The translations under genes and the position numbers were made by a program. A stretch of DNA of 64,000 bases, taken from the NCBI RefSeq assembly GCF_014805685.1, contig NC_060902.1, positions 2,772,145-2,836,144 on the forward strand, written 5' to 3'. The DNA is from Silurus meridionalis (Eukaryota; Chordata; Actinopteri; Siluriformes; Siluridae). This document shows, one piece after another, positions 1 through 10,559 of this stretch (position 1 is the first letter of the stretch; each line of letters opens with the position of its first letter). The notes beneath the pieces were generated by a model that was not told the DNA's origin, did not search any database, and saw only the letters and a list, made by a program, of their open reading frames with translations.

Positions 1-240
1 AGGGACACTGGATAGTGACTTTTGAGGACACTTTTTAGAGACACTTGTTATTGACAAATGCTAGGGGCACTTGATAATGACACTTGTTCAGGACAATTCT
101 TATAATAATCAATAGTGACACTTCTAAAGACACTGGTTCAGGACATTTGTCATGGACACTTGACAATTGCACTTGTTAGGGACACTTGTTATTCACAATT
201 TCTAGGGACACTCATTAGTGACACTTGTTAGGGACACTTA
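1..240. repeat. Degenerate ~12-bp minisatellite
   Basis: The stretch is built from many variants of a word close to GACACTTGTTAG, often alternating with GACACTTGATAGT-like versions. Copies are diverged by substitutions and small indels. The array starts at or before the window edge, so its full length is unknown. No open frame or transposon end is associated with it. Confidence 0.7.
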
Positions 241-1049
241 CTAAGTAAGAGTTTTTGTGAAACGTTTTCGAAAACAGTGCCGCTGTGGATGCGACGGACA
301 CGAGACGTGTTTATGATGTTTTGAAAACTATATCCATTTAACAATACGGAAGCCTCAAAGAAAAAAATAAAACCAAGCAAGACAAACATCTTCCTACATC
401 TACTCCCTGCTGTCCTTCCTCTACCGTGGTCCTCTTATCTTTATTATGAAGCCAGACAGTACGGTGTGAAAGTCAGAACGTCTCCCAGTCTGGCGCTCAA
501 GAAGTGTGTTCCTTAATCTCGATCGTGACTCCGAGCTCCCGCGTCTTCGCTCTGTTCTCCGCTGACAGCACGTCGGATAAAAGCTCGGAATTCTGCCAGG
601 CTGCCTTGACAAGGGTGTCAGCTGCGCTTTGAATTATGCACGTTCCAGCCTTAATAAAGGGGCTTGGAATTGATCCTTTCAAGAAAAAGCAGAAGACGAC
701 GATGACGGTAAAAGACAAAGGCCAGAAAGAGATGAAAAGGGAGAGCGGCTCCTGTGAAGACGGAGGTCGATCCGTTCGCCGTGAAGACATTAAACGCTGT
801 GGCGTTCTTTCAGAGGCGAAATCTTCAACCATTAGCAGTGAAGCGATACGGAGCCATGTGCATGTCATGTGACGCGGAAAATCCAGATTGTTCCTGTTGA
901 TCGATGGAGAATTTATTGCCACTCTTCAAAAAAAAAAATAGGTGCTCAGTCATTTGTATTCTTTAAAAAACAACTATTAGATGCTTCTTCTGATAAGAAA
1001 CTCTTGGTTAGAGCTGGAATCACTGGAATCAAGTTCTAGAGGAATTTAA
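241..1049. other. Non-coding stretch, no feature recognised
   Basis: Mostly unique-looking DNA. The part around 480-900 has balanced base composition and some CpG; short open frames exist on both strands but overlap each other and carry no recognisable domain. I see no RNA gene, transposon end or tandem repeat here. Confidence 0.5.
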
Positions 1050-1390
1050 CCAAGCTGAGATTTTTGTCCTTCAACAGTTTGTCCCAAAGTTGGAGAAACA
1101 CAATTGTAATGGACGTTTTTGGATGAGGTAGTATTACATTTTCCCTTCACTTGAACCAGGAGATCAAAACCTGTTCCAGCAGGACACAAAGCCAGCTCCA
1201 TGAAGATCTGCTTTACATGGGTTGAAGTGGAAGATCTCCTGCTATAGTCAGTACCTGACTTTACTTGTAGGTGAATGAACACAAATCTCTAGAAAGTCTG
1301 GTGGAACATCTTCCAAGAAGAGTGGAGCTTATTATAACAACAAATGTTGACTAAATGTGGAATGGATATTCGAAAAGCCCATACCAAAAA
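1050..1390 (+). mobile_element. Tc1-like element, family A, internally deleted relic
   Basis: The plus strand retains degraded words of the C-terminal half of a Tc1-type transposase: the ACCTGTTCCAGCAGGACACA segment (ancestral FQHDxAPVHKAS, holding the second catalytic Asp), then CCATGAAGATCTGCTTTAC, and finally the GAACATCTTCC..AGAGTGGAG..TTATTATAAC tail (ancestral LPRRVEVI). The N-terminal DNA-binding half is absent and the frame is broken. At least seven relatives lie elsewhere in this window with the same internal structure. Confidence 0.8.
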
Positions 1391-1420
1391 GTTACTGACA
1401 TGATGAAGCTTCACCCACAG

Positions 1421-1458
1421 GGTCTTCAGTATTCCACAGGGTCTTCAGTATTCCACAG
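1421..1458. repeat. Two tandem copies of a 19-bp unit
   Basis: GGTCTTCAGTATTCCACAG occurs twice back to back with no mismatch, just after a Tc1 relic. Probably a replication-slippage duplication. Confidence 0.85.
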
Positions 1459-1499
1459 TATTTATTTTCATGTTTGACTTATTAATAAATAAATACATA

Positions 1500-2050
1500 C
1501 AGTACGGCCTAAAAGTTTGGACACACCTTCTCATTCAAAGAGTTTTCTTTATTTTCATGACTATGAAAATTGTAGATTCACACTGAAGGCATCAAAACTA
1601 TGAATGAACACATGTGGAATTATATATGGAATTATATACATAACAAAAAAGTGTGAAACAACTGAAAAATGTCATATTCTAGGTTCTTCAAAGTAGCCAC
1701 CTTTTGCTTTGATTACTGCTTTGCACACTCTTGGCATTCTCTTGATGAGCTTCAAGAGGTAGTCACCTGAAATGGTCTTCCAACAGTCTTGAAGGAGTTC
1801 CCCGAGAGATGCTTGGCACTTGTTGGCCCTTTTGCCTTCACTCTGCGGTCCAGCTCACCCCTAAACCATCTCGATTGGGTTCAGGTCCGGTGACTGTGGA
1901 GGCCAGGTCATCTGGCGCAGCACCCCATCACTCTCCTTCTTGGTCAAATAGCCCTTGATGCCTTCAGTGTGAATCTACAATTTTCATAGTCATGAAAATA
2001 AAGAAAACTCTTTGAATGAGAAGGTGTGTCCAAACTTTTGGTCTGTACTG
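1500..2050. mobile_element. Tc1/mariner-type MITE, 551 bp, TA target site
   Basis: The element begins CAGTACGGCCTAAAAGTTTG and ends with the complement CAAACTTTTGGTCTGTACTG; TA dinucleotides at 1498-1499 and 2051-2052 are the target duplication. The two terminal inverted repeats are about 95 bp each (1500-1596 and 1955-2050) and differ only in the first ~15 bases. The interior, read on the minus strand, keeps the end of a Tc1 transposase: SPDLNPIE-like words followed by a segment resembling YLMKLIKRMPRVCKAVI. The rest of the transposase is missing, so this copy cannot move itself. Confidence 0.9.
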
Positions 2051-2079
2051 TATATAAATGAATACATTTCATTACTACT

Positions 2080-2500
2080 ATTACGTCCTGGTCTTTTCGA
2101 AGCGTGTCAAGCACCTTCTACCATGGTGTCAAAAAGGTTACTTTGGTGCTGGATCTTCTCTTCAGGAAGAGGGCAAAGTCCGCAGGAGTTCAATCTGGCG
2201 AGTAGGAAGGGTGCGGAAATGAGATCATGCGGATTGTTAACCGACGATCATCATGCACGAGTTGCCGAATGGTTTCGACATTATTGGGGGTTGAGCTCGT
2301 TGATGGTCTTCATGATCTTTCGTTGTCACTTTTGAACACCCCGACTGACATGTTGCAGCGTCACCGTATGCTAAAAGTCTCTGTGGCAGATTTGGCCAAT
2401 TTCATGCAGAATTTTACGTTTGCTCTTTGTGCTAACTTGCTCTCTGTGATGAAATCGCAGACGTGGGAACAAACGTGGTCAGAACATCACCATTTATCAC
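2080..2500 (-). mobile_element. Mariner element, internal-deletion relic (copy 1)
   Basis: On the minus strand the sequence carries pieces of a mariner transposase in order: a word resembling FCMKLAKSATET, then an RTGRPSTST-like linker of the helix-turn-helix region, then IRQLVHDDRR, then directly SPDLTPADFALF, the segment around the third catalytic Asp, and KVLDTLRKDQD. The central catalytic region is gone, and the frame is interrupted. The same junction between IRQLVHDD and SPDL is seen in the copy at 13545-14025. Confidence 0.8.
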
Positions 2501-2599
2501 TAATAGTGTTTCATTGCAATCATTGATTCTTATTAGAGACCCCTGTAATAAATACTTGATACTGACACTTGTTTGGTACATTTTTACAGACATTTAAAA

Positions 2600-2840
2600 A
2601 ACTATATTTGTGGACACCTGGCCATAAGCTTGATTTTTTTGAACTTCTTGTTCCACATTTAGACCTGTTATAATAACCTCCACTCTTCTGGGAAGATGTT
2701 CCACTAGATGATGAGTGTAATGGTGAAGATTTGCACTCAAGCCGTAAACCAGGTACTGATGTAGGTGATGTTTGAAGGCCTGGAGAGCAGTCAGAGTTCA
2801 CATTCATCCTAATAGGGTTGAGGTCAGATCTTTTATAGGA
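2600..2840 (-). mobile_element. Tc1-like element, family A, 3' fragment
   Basis: Begins with a terminal-repeat-like CTATATTTGTGGACACCTGG and then shows, in reverse orientation, the family A transposase tail (CCTCCACTCTTCTGGGAAGA, complement of the LPRRVEV segment) and the upstream CATTCATCCTAATAGGGTTG segment. Only the 3' half remains. Confidence 0.75.
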
Positions 2841-3206
2841 GGCCTCTCAAGATCCTGAGATTCCATGGAGTAAATATGTTTTGTTCGGTCTGAACATTTC
2901 CACTAAGATGTCCTGAATAAGTGCTGCTAACTTCAGCGAGTCCAAATTTCCTCTTTTCCTCCATTTAACTGAAACATAAGTAAAGTGCGCTGTGATGAGA
3001 AATGTTTCAGTCTCGTTCCATTCGCATGCGAGACAAAGCCGTCACGTTGCAAAAGAGAAGACAATCAGTGAGGCTTTGCTGTATAACGTAATGTGATGTC
3101 ATTTCCTGTTTGAATGTATAGAAATAATTTAGCAGGCGGCAGACAGAATGTGACTTACGCTATCACTCGTTTTTTTTCCAGCATGATTTAAAGTTATTGC
3201 TATAAG

Positions 3207-3208
<2 letters not shown>
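2841..3208. other. Unique-looking non-coding DNA
   Basis: No repeat, RNA gene or plausible exon is seen. Around 3000-3110 the composition is balanced and includes CpG-containing words (TTCGCATGCGAGACAAAGCC), which could be regulatory, but nothing specific supports that. Confidence 0.4.

Positions 3209-3254
<46 letters not shown>
3209..3254. repeat. (GT)n microsatellite
   Basis: Uninterrupted dinucleotide tract of about 23 units. Confidence 0.98.
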
Positions 3255-3258
<4 letters not shown>

Positions 3259-3957
3259 CTAGCTGTGGTGCTAAAAGCTAGCTAGCCTCATCAGAGCGCT
3301 GTTTGAAGATGAGATCGTGGGCTCGGTGTCGAGGTTTCGCGAGGTTTTCGTGTGAGGTTTTCGTTCGGCTGCGTCGGCGGAATGTTCTAATTAAAGAATG
3401 AAAACTTGTGCCTTATTATAGCGTGTTTGCTGCTGTACACTGTGTGCTACGGAGTGAACGGCCTGAACGGAGAGATAATTATTGCCGTCTTCGCTGGAAC
3501 ACTCCTTTACTGTTTTTATCAGTCTGGGGAGAGATGAAACATCGCCTCTGGAGACAGCGAGGCATTCGAATCCATCTGTGGAAAGTTTTTTGGCAGTTGT
3601 ATACCGAGATGCAGCATGATGATGTACGCAAGTGTGTGTACCTCAAGCATAAACAGTGTGAGGCTTCATGCAAGAGGATTGTTTTTGTGTTTGTTTGGTA
3701 TTTTTTTGTTTGTTTGTTTGTTTTCTGAGCCACACTTCTCCATTTTACTCAAATTGGTATTGCTATTTAAACTTCACATATTTTAATTTGGTCATTTGTT
3801 TACATTTTATGAATTTCTTTTTTTTTTTTTTTAGAATTTATATTAGATTTTTCTATTTTTTCCTTAGGCTTCTTTTTCTTTACTTTTTTTTTTTTTTACA
3901 ATTTTGTATTTTTATTTCCTCAATTTTTCTTCACATATGTAGTTTTTTACTTATACC
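3255..3957. other. Non-coding, becoming T-rich
   Basis: The first ~400 bases are unique-looking with several CpGs; from about 3680 the plus strand is strongly T-rich with TTTGT words and T homopolymers. Open frames here translate to F/L/Y-rich low-complexity peptides and are not credible genes. Confidence 0.5.
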
Positions 3958-4240
3958 TATTTGTTTGTTTGTTTGTTTGTATGTATGTATGTATGTTTGT
4001 ATGTATGTATGGTACTTAGACCAGATTTTAGATTTTATTTTAATATTTTTATTTTTTAGATTTTAGTTTTTTTAGAATTACTATTAGATTTTTTTTTATT
4101 TATTTGTGCTCAGGATATTTTATATATATATATATATATATAAAATATCTGTCTGTCTGTCTGTCTGTCTTTGTTTTTGATTTTCTACTCTAATTAACTG
4201 TAATTTTTATTTTAACTGCATATATATATATATATATACA
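3958..4240. repeat. Cluster of simple repeats: (TTGT)n/(TATG)n, (TA)n, (CTGT)n, (TA)n
   Basis: Short tetranucleotide tracts lie at about 3958-4010 and 4147-4171, with (TA)n tracts at about 4119-4143 and 4219-4239, separated by T-rich DNA. No gene. Confidence 0.9.
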
Positions 4241-4249
4241 CACAAAACA

Positions 4250-4320
4250 CAAAGTTTCTCGGTCATGAAGCTGCAAAAGCTTGACACTGGAGACTCCTTC
4301 CTTCAAAAATAAAAAATCTT
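4250..4320 (-). repeat. Dispersed repeat fragment, mate at 30075-30145
   Basis: The reverse complement contains GGAGTCTCCAGTGTCA followed by a GAGAAACTTTGTG-like word, matching in order the plus-strand sequence near 30096-30145. The full extent of the family cannot be judged from two fragments. Confidence 0.45.
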
Positions 4321-5489
4321 GTGTAATCCCTTTCAGGTTCTTCATCAGGTTCTACCTGGCTGTTACTATGGAAACAATGACATACTGCATTCGAATAAGT
4401 GTGTTACTGTAAAGAACAATAAGTAAGTGTGAATCCTGTCCAGTCTCTTACAATCAATATCCCACATACAGTAATGTGTAAATTTGTGCTGTTGAAATTC
4501 GTAGATTTGCCAATTCAGCCTCGTGCATTTTCAATACTTGTATCCAAAACATAGTTTATATCAGAAAATACTCAAATAAAACAGTTATATTGAAAAAATG
4601 ACTAAACATTTTGACTCTCTTGTTCGTAAACAAGGATAAAAGGACTTGTTGTTTTGATGGTAATGATGTGTTCATTGACACAAATACTTACTTTTAAGAG
4701 AAGAACTAAGGATTTTGAGCAAAAAACAGGCTTTTGCAAGAAATCCAATGTACTGTGCTGTTTGTACACATTGTTTTGAGAATGCACTTACTGATTTGCA
4801 AATCTTAAGGATGATTCGAGTAATGCTCCAAAGCAACTGAGAAAAGCTGTAATGTAGACCTGTGATTTAACCCTAACTTTCATACCATTCAGAATGAGAA
4901 GTTCTGAAGTTCAGTAGAGCTGTAATGAGGAGATGGACCTGTGTATCTGATATCCTGTTAAATTGTAATTACGTTACTTTGGGTGTCATTAGTTTTGTCT
5001 TCGCCCGGATGCGGTGTGTTACTCCGTGCTGTTGTTCTCGGGGTAATGAAGCGGTGAGGCGTTATGCATGCGACTCTGTTGCTCCTGCGTACAGGAAGCA
5101 TCTGGGGAGGGCCTTTCTGATGAGGGGGAATAGAGTGAAAGCCCTCGCTCTTAAACACACCTTCCTGTGTCTTTCATGCATCACTAACCTTTGAGCTCTA
5201 CCTCACTTTCCTACTATCTCCATCTCTCTTTCTGTTCTCCTCTCTTCTCTGTCTCTCTCATTCCGGCATACACCAGAAATCCAATCAACAGCTCCGGCTG
5301 AAGAGCCCGCTAGCAAAATGGCTGACCTCTGAGCACGATGAAGGGAACGCCAGAGAGGAAAAGACGGATGAATGACAGAAAAGAGCCATGATGAGGTCAG
5401 GCGGAGAGGAAACACAAAACGAGTGGATGGAGGGGTTTAGAGTGAAATAAGGAAAGAAGAAAAAATATACGGGGATTTTTGTGCATGTG

Positions 5490-5492
<3 letters not shown>
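4321..5492. other. Unique-looking non-coding DNA
   Basis: The first half is A/T-rich. From about 4925 to 5190 composition becomes balanced with CpGs, and 5195-5470 is a pyrimidine-rich then purine-rich transition. Open frames at 4925-5194 and 4958-5158 overlap on opposite strands and show no domain. No repeat family recognised. Confidence 0.4.

Positions 5493-5522
<30 letters not shown>
5493..5522. repeat. (GT)n microsatellite
   Basis: Fifteen-unit dinucleotide tract. Confidence 0.98.
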
Positions 5523-5525
<3 letters not shown>

Positions 5526-5862
5526 TGAACACCTAACTTCACATCTGTATAAATAGCAGCACAGATGTTTGTAAAAACTTTGTGTTTGGATAAGAAATGA
5601 AATGCAATGAAATAAATATATATTTAAAAGAAATAGAAAAAAAATGGCGCAGTCATATTTTTAGTATTTCATCTGTTCCATTATCTGGCTGTCATAATGA
5701 GATCGGGGATTTTCAGACCAGACACCTATTTTCAATTTTCAGCTCCCTGAGTACGACGCCATCGATTTCACACTGTAACCTGAACACAGGGGGAAAAAGT
5801 GAAGTATTAGTTCTTTTGCCTCAGGTAAAAAAATATATATAAATAAATAAATAATACTAATA

Positions 5863-5894
<32 letters not shown>

Positions 5895-6036
5895 AATATA
5901 TATATGAATGGTAAGATTCGCTTTGGTGCATCAGCATAAAGGAACAAGTTGTCATTTCTATGGTGAAGCATCGTTTTTAACATACTTGCATCAATAAAAT
6001 TATATTTATTTACTGTATATATTATTAGTAGACGTG
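5523..6036. other. A/T-rich non-coding DNA with AAAT and poly-T tracts
   Basis: Contains (AAAT)n and (AT)n words around 5830-5905 with a ~16-base T run at about 5879-5895. No gene or transposon end seen. Confidence 0.6.
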
Positions 6037-6300
6037 CTGTACTTTTATTATTAAGAAAGTGACCAATAAATTGTGACCAATATTCGATATGTAGATGGAT
6101 TTCTCGTCGCTAAGCTGTTTCTCGAGCGCGTTCTCTCAGCACCGCTGCTGCTACGTGAACATGACGTATCACAGCGCTACGGGGAACGAGGCGTGTCCTG
6201 AGAGTCACGTACAATACAGATTTACATGGCAGAGGTAGAGCTGTAACTTCCTGCAGACACAACAGGAAAAAAACGTCTGGATTTATTTAATCTTTTTTTT
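6037..6300 (-). repeat. Dispersed repeat R1, minus copy
   Basis: The reverse complement matches 55480-55760 over its whole length, including CTGTTGTGTCTGCAGGAAGT, ACAGCTCTACCTCTGCCATG, CTCAGGACACGCCTCG and GAGAACGCGCTCGAGAAA. The two copies lie in opposite orientation ~49 kb apart and are clearly diverged. Its far end (ACTTTTATTATTAAGAAAGT) also resembles part of the 20.5-22.2 kb duplicated unit. No coding capacity is visible; it may be a fragment of a DNA transposon, but I see no certain ends. Confidence 0.75.
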
Positions 6301-6828
6301 TTTTGCACTTCTAAGGCGTGTTTGTGAAAGGGGCCATGCGTTAGAAGTCGGAAGGCACTTATGTATATATACACAAACATCCTTGTTCATCTAACAAAAT
6401 ATTGTTTCCATCCTTTCTTTTTTATTTATTTTCTTTTAGATTTATTCCATGACTGACACCAAGCTGTTAAACACTTTCTGGTTCTTTCTCCAGCCTGATG
6501 GAATTCTTTCTCCTCTTTTCATCTGACCATGTCTCACCTTTCAAAGTTTCAGCAATGAATTCAATTTCCTCGATCCCCCACCTCAATCTACCCCTCCTTC
6601 TCCCCTCTCCCCTCCTTCCTCGATCGGAGAAGGCCCTCGCTCCCCCACGGGGAATTGAATCCTTTTTTGCCCTGCGATTGTGCCTTTTTTTATTGCATGA
6701 CAAAGAAACCGTCATCATCGCCTCACTTCTGCAACAAAACGCTCTTTTGTGTCGGAAGTGAAAGCCGGCTGTGATGCGATCTCCACTAGATGGCATGGCA
6801 GTGTCACGTCCAGTCTCTCCAGCAGGAG

Positions 6829-6830
<2 letters not shown>
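6301..6830. promoter_or_regulatory. Repeat-free block, possible conserved regulatory DNA
   Basis: From about 6480 to 6825 the sequence has no repeat signature, mixed composition, and words such as CAATGAATTCAATTTCC, CTTTTTTTATTGCATGACAA and CCACTAGATGGCATGG (a CTCF-like CCASYAGRKGGC core at about 6783-6794). An overlapping pair of open frames on both strands shows no domain. Regulatory function is inference from composition only. Confidence 0.3.

Positions 6831-6873
<43 letters not shown>
6831..6873. repeat. (AC)n microsatellite
   Basis: Uninterrupted dinucleotide tract of about 21 units. Confidence 0.98.
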
Positions 6874-6875
<2 letters not shown>

Positions 6876-6993
6876 GCCCTGAAAAAGAGCAAAGCAGAAA
6901 CAGAAGGACAAATACAAATAAAATACCCCATTTGTACCCTCCGATCACTAAGCATTTCATTTTCATCAGGAACACCATTCCTTCTCATTCTCA

Positions 6994-7460
6994 TACACTA
7001 TATGGATAAAATTCTCCAGAAACCCGATCATAAGATTGATATGTTCTTCTTTTTGAACATCCCATTCCACATTTTCTTTCCATTTGCTCTTATAGTAACC
7101 TCCAGTCTTCTGGGAAGATGTTCCACTAGATTTGGGGGAGATTTGTGCTCATTCACACACACGGGCATTAGTAAAGTCAGGTACTGATGTTGGATGAGGT
7201 GTGAAGGCCAATTCAATGTTCACATTCATCCCAAATGTGTTCAATAGGATTTCTAGCTCTGTAGCAGGAGATCTTCCACTCCAACCCATGCAATGCATAT
7301 CTTTATGGAGCTGGCTTTGTGCACAGTGGCCTTGTCATGCTGGAACAGGTTTTGGTCTCCTAGTTCAAGTAAAGGCAATATTTCAAAGGCAGAAGACATC
7401 CTTGTGCCTCCAGGTTCGTGGTAACAGTTTGGCTGGAAAAATGCAAAGGTTATAGATGCC
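6994..7460 (-). mobile_element. Tc1-like element, family A, best-preserved reverse copy
   Basis: Starts with the family terminus TACACTATATGGATAAAA. Read on the minus strand it contains the transposase words DQNLFQHDKATVHKASS (ancestral segment around the second catalytic Asp), VGVEDLLLQ and, further on, the LPRRLEVTI tail. The N-terminal helix-turn-helix half is absent and stop codons interrupt the frame, so it is a non-autonomous deletion derivative. The far terminus near 7460 is eroded. Confidence 0.85.
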
Positions 7461-7589
7461 ATGTATCTAATCAGTTATCCAAGAGAACAGGGAAAAAATG
7501 TTGGTGCCAGATGAAGTTTTCTTTAAAAAAATGTTTTAATAGCAGTTGATCCCCTGGGACTTTCACACACAAGTCTCTAGTGTAAAAAA

Positions 7590-8175
7590 AAAGAAGCAAT
7601 CATGGAAAACAATCATGAGTGGCAGTTTTGCAGACGGAAATGCTTTGTTTGCGAACAGCCAGACTGCTTTAATCTGACAGAAAGGCTCCAGGAACACAGA
7701 TAACCACCTTGTTCAAATGGGGAGAGCAGAAAAAAGCATCTTAGAATGCACAACACAATAAATCCTGAGGTGGATGAGACACAAAACACAGCAGAAGACC
7801 ACGTCGGCTTCAACTACAGCCAGTCAAGAACAGAAAGCTGAAGCTGCTGTGTTGCATGATCTGGTCTGATGCATCTCGCTGATGATTAGGTCAGAATTAG
7901 GTGCAAATATCATGAACCCATTGACCAAACCTGCAGGCTGGTGGAGGTAGTGTAATGATACGAGGAATGTTTTTTCTTTTCGCATGCTTTGGGTGCATTC
8001 ATTACAATCAAACATGATTTGAATGTCACAACTTATTATAGTATCATTGCAGATCATGTGCATCCCTTCATGGCCCCAAATTACAATCTTCTAAAGCCTG
8101 CTTTCAACATGAAGTTTCCATGTCACAAAGGAACAGTCTCCAAATGGCTTCAGAGGTGCATTTCTCAAAAAGGTG
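7590..8175 (+). pseudogene. Tc1-like transposase pseudogene, family B
   Basis: This matches, from memory, a Tc1-type transposase common in fish. In order on the plus strand: GGCAGTTTTGCAGACGGAAA (start of the region after the helix-turn-helix), AATAACCACC-like bases, CAGCAGAAGACCACGTCGG, CAGGCTGGTGGAGGTAGTGT (ancestral GGGGVMVW), GATCATGTGCATCCCTTCAT (DHVHPFM) and CCATGTCACAAAGGAAC (PCHK). Several frameshifts and stops break the frame, and the Asp codon before PCHK appears altered. The C-terminal SPDLNPIEH part is not found downstream. Confidence 0.85.
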
Positions 8176-8279
8176 CATTAAAACCAATTAAGGAAAAATG
8201 TCAATATGATTTTAGGGAAATCAGATTGTGTATAAAAATAAATTACGGAAATAATTAATGACTCTTGCAGGGAAAAGAG

Positions 8280-8323
8280 TTATGAGTGTATGTGTATTAA
8301 AATAACATGATAATAAAACAACT

Positions 8324-8355
<32 letters not shown>

Positions 8356-9160
8356 AAGTAGCATGAAAAAAAAAAAAAAAAAACGTAGGAGGTGGGAACC
8401 ATGCAGAAATAATCATGCTAAAAATAAATATAACTTCAGGGCAAAAAAAAATAAATAAATAAATAAATAAAAAGTTTAAAGATAAATTATTAAATAAATA
8501 AAAAAATAAATCACAAGAACAAATCAGTTGTAAAAATAAAAATTTTTATAAGAAAAAAGTAGTGAATGTAAAAAACAAACAAAAAAAAGGTTAAATGTGT
8601 AAAAGAAAATGTAAAAAAAAAAAAAAAAAGTTTTCAATGAATTATCAACTTTTATTATAAAGTCATGGGGTTATTTTTGGTTTTGATAAATTTTTTCACA
8701 TTTGAACAATTTGAAATATCAATGCCAACTTTCTGTTATTGCTTCAAATAAATGATTACATATATCTTATAAATAATTATGTAAGGAAAAAGGTCACTTA
8801 CATAAAAGCAAATTTTGGACTCAAAATGTAATAAATTCAAAAATTGCCTTATTTATAGTTTCTTGCTCTCCTATTGTTTTGCTTTTGTCCTCTTATAAAG
8901 TCTGACAAAATAAAAAATGGTGGAATAAAATGAACACACAACTCAGACCATGTATGTCACACTTTATTACTTTTGTTGTTTGTTTAAAAAAAAAAAATGA
9001 TAAAAAGATGAAATAATGATGTTCAAAAAATGTTTTGTGCTTAAAATGTAAATTATATATTTAAAATATAAACTTTTTACATTTTATTTTAAATGACTAT
9101 TTTAAATAAATATATTTAAAATATAGCCCTATAATTTGAGGCTTTGGGGTTTTTTTGGTT
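8280..9160. repeat. A/T-rich low-complexity DNA
   Basis: Poly-A runs at about 8333-8357 and 8368-8383 and (AAAT)n at about 8450-8471, followed by diffuse A/T-rich DNA. The two neighbouring A runs with GTAGCATG between them could be old retroposon tails, but no bodies are visible. Confidence 0.7.
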
Positions 9161-9610
9161 GGTGGGACTTTTGAACAACTCGGATGTAAAATATCTGATC
9201 AACCATCAGCAGTGTCCACAGAACAGGAGTTCATATAAATCACTACGAATAAGGAAGTCATTTTCTCTTTTTGTGTCGATTAGAAACAAGAAACAATAAA
9301 ACGAAATAAAGGCTTCGTAATTTACATTTTGTCTTTAATTGCGAAACAAATAAACAATTTAACGCAACAAACATGGACTGTAAAGAATCCTATTAAAAAA
9401 CGATTCGGAAAAAAGAAATCAAAGAATCATATAAATGAGTGAATTCAAAAATTATTAACATTCACTTTTGCATTTCATAATTTATTTGACGTAAAATGTC
9501 TTCGGCGTCCGACAATGGCGGCGTGTCTTCGGCGGCGTGTCTTCAGCGGCTCGTTTGCGCGTTTACGCTCGCCGTAAGCGATCTCCTCGCACTGGCTCTT
9601 GGGTGCGGAA
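9161..9610. other. Unique-looking non-coding DNA
   Basis: A/T-rich up to about 9480; then a short CpG-containing stretch with a direct repeat of GGCGTGTCTTC (about 9521-9544). No gene recognised. Confidence 0.4.
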
Positions 9611-9637
9611 AATAAATAAATAAATAAATAAATAAAT
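9611..9637. repeat. (AAAT)n microsatellite
   Basis: About six tetranucleotide units. Confidence 0.95.
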
Positions 9638-9699
9638 ATATAATGCAAATGGACATATAACAAACAGAATATAAAGTCTGCCAAATGACACCCTCTTCC

Positions 9700-10135
9700 T
9701 CTTTTTCCATAACCGTAACAATCCCGCACTGTCCGTTCGAATCATTGTGGAGAGCGCGGCATCCGGGCTAAAGGCTATTTAATTTCACAGCTTATTCTCT
9801 GGTTGAAATTGATTCTGGCGAGGACCCGATCTGTGTGGCGGAATACAAATTCAGGCTTTCAGCTGCCGTCGATCGAGCGGACACCTAATTTAAGATGAGC
9901 CGTTTCATTAAAACAAGAAATGTATTTAAAAAAAAAAAATAAGAAAGCCGGAGCAGAAAAAAGCCACTGCGTGGTGTAAAAGGAGTACTGTGAGATTAAT
10001 TATGAATGCTTGACGATTAAGTGTGTGTCGAACCGCAGCAGCGATGAGGCTCGTAGTTGTTATTGTAAAATGACCTTCTACGGCTAACGAGAACTGCTCT
10101 GCACCGTGACTGACCGTGAAACATTCTAATAAGTA
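9700..10135. promoter_or_regulatory. Repeat-free block, possible conserved regulatory DNA
   Basis: Balanced composition with CpGs and words typical of developmental enhancers, such as CTATTTAATTTCACAGCTTA, GAGATTAATTATGAATGC (homeodomain TAATTA core) and CACCTAATTTAAGATGAG. No open frame of interest and no repeat. Function is inferred from appearance only. Confidence 0.3.
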
Positions 10136-10251
10136 GGCGTTGCTTTTTGGTGATCTTCTACCCCAGGGTGATATTTTTTACACTTGCCACCCCTCACCGC
10201 CCCCCTAGAGTCAGGGCCATTTGGGCTGAATGTTCAATATGTTTAATCAGT

Positions 10252-10281
10252 TGTAACATGGTGTAACATGGTGTAACATGG
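10252..10281. repeat. Three tandem copies of a 10-bp unit
   Basis: TGTAACATGG is repeated three times without mismatch. Confidence 0.9.
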
Positions 10282-10344
10282 TTTTCCAGTTCCTAAAAAC
10301 CCGAATCTCATGAAACTCTCTTTGATCTGCATTACTAATACCTT

Positions 10345-10535
10345 CTGGTGGCAGCTCAGTGGTTAAGGCTCTGGGTTACTGATTGGAAGGTTGGGGTTCA
10401 ATGCCCGGTATTGCTAAGCCCCCACTCTTGGATCCCCTTGAGCTTCCTAACATCTCTGGGATATGCAAAGTAACAACTTCACTGTGCTGCAAAGTACATG
10501 TGACAAGTATAAAAGCACCTTTCTTTCCTTTCTTC
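10345..10535 (+). mobile_element. tRNA-derived SINE, family A
   Basis: The head has RNA polymerase III promoter-like boxes: GTGGCAGCTCAGTGGTTAAG (A-box region) and GGTTCAATGCC (B-box). The body ends in GGGATATGCAAAG..TTCACTGTGCTG..ACATGTGACAAGTATAAAAG, the family tail. The middle (ancestral GGCCCTTGAGCAAGGCCCTT segment) is shortened. Seven related copies occur in the window. Confidence 0.85.
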
Positions 10536-10559
10536 ATGAACTCTTCACCATTGACCTCA

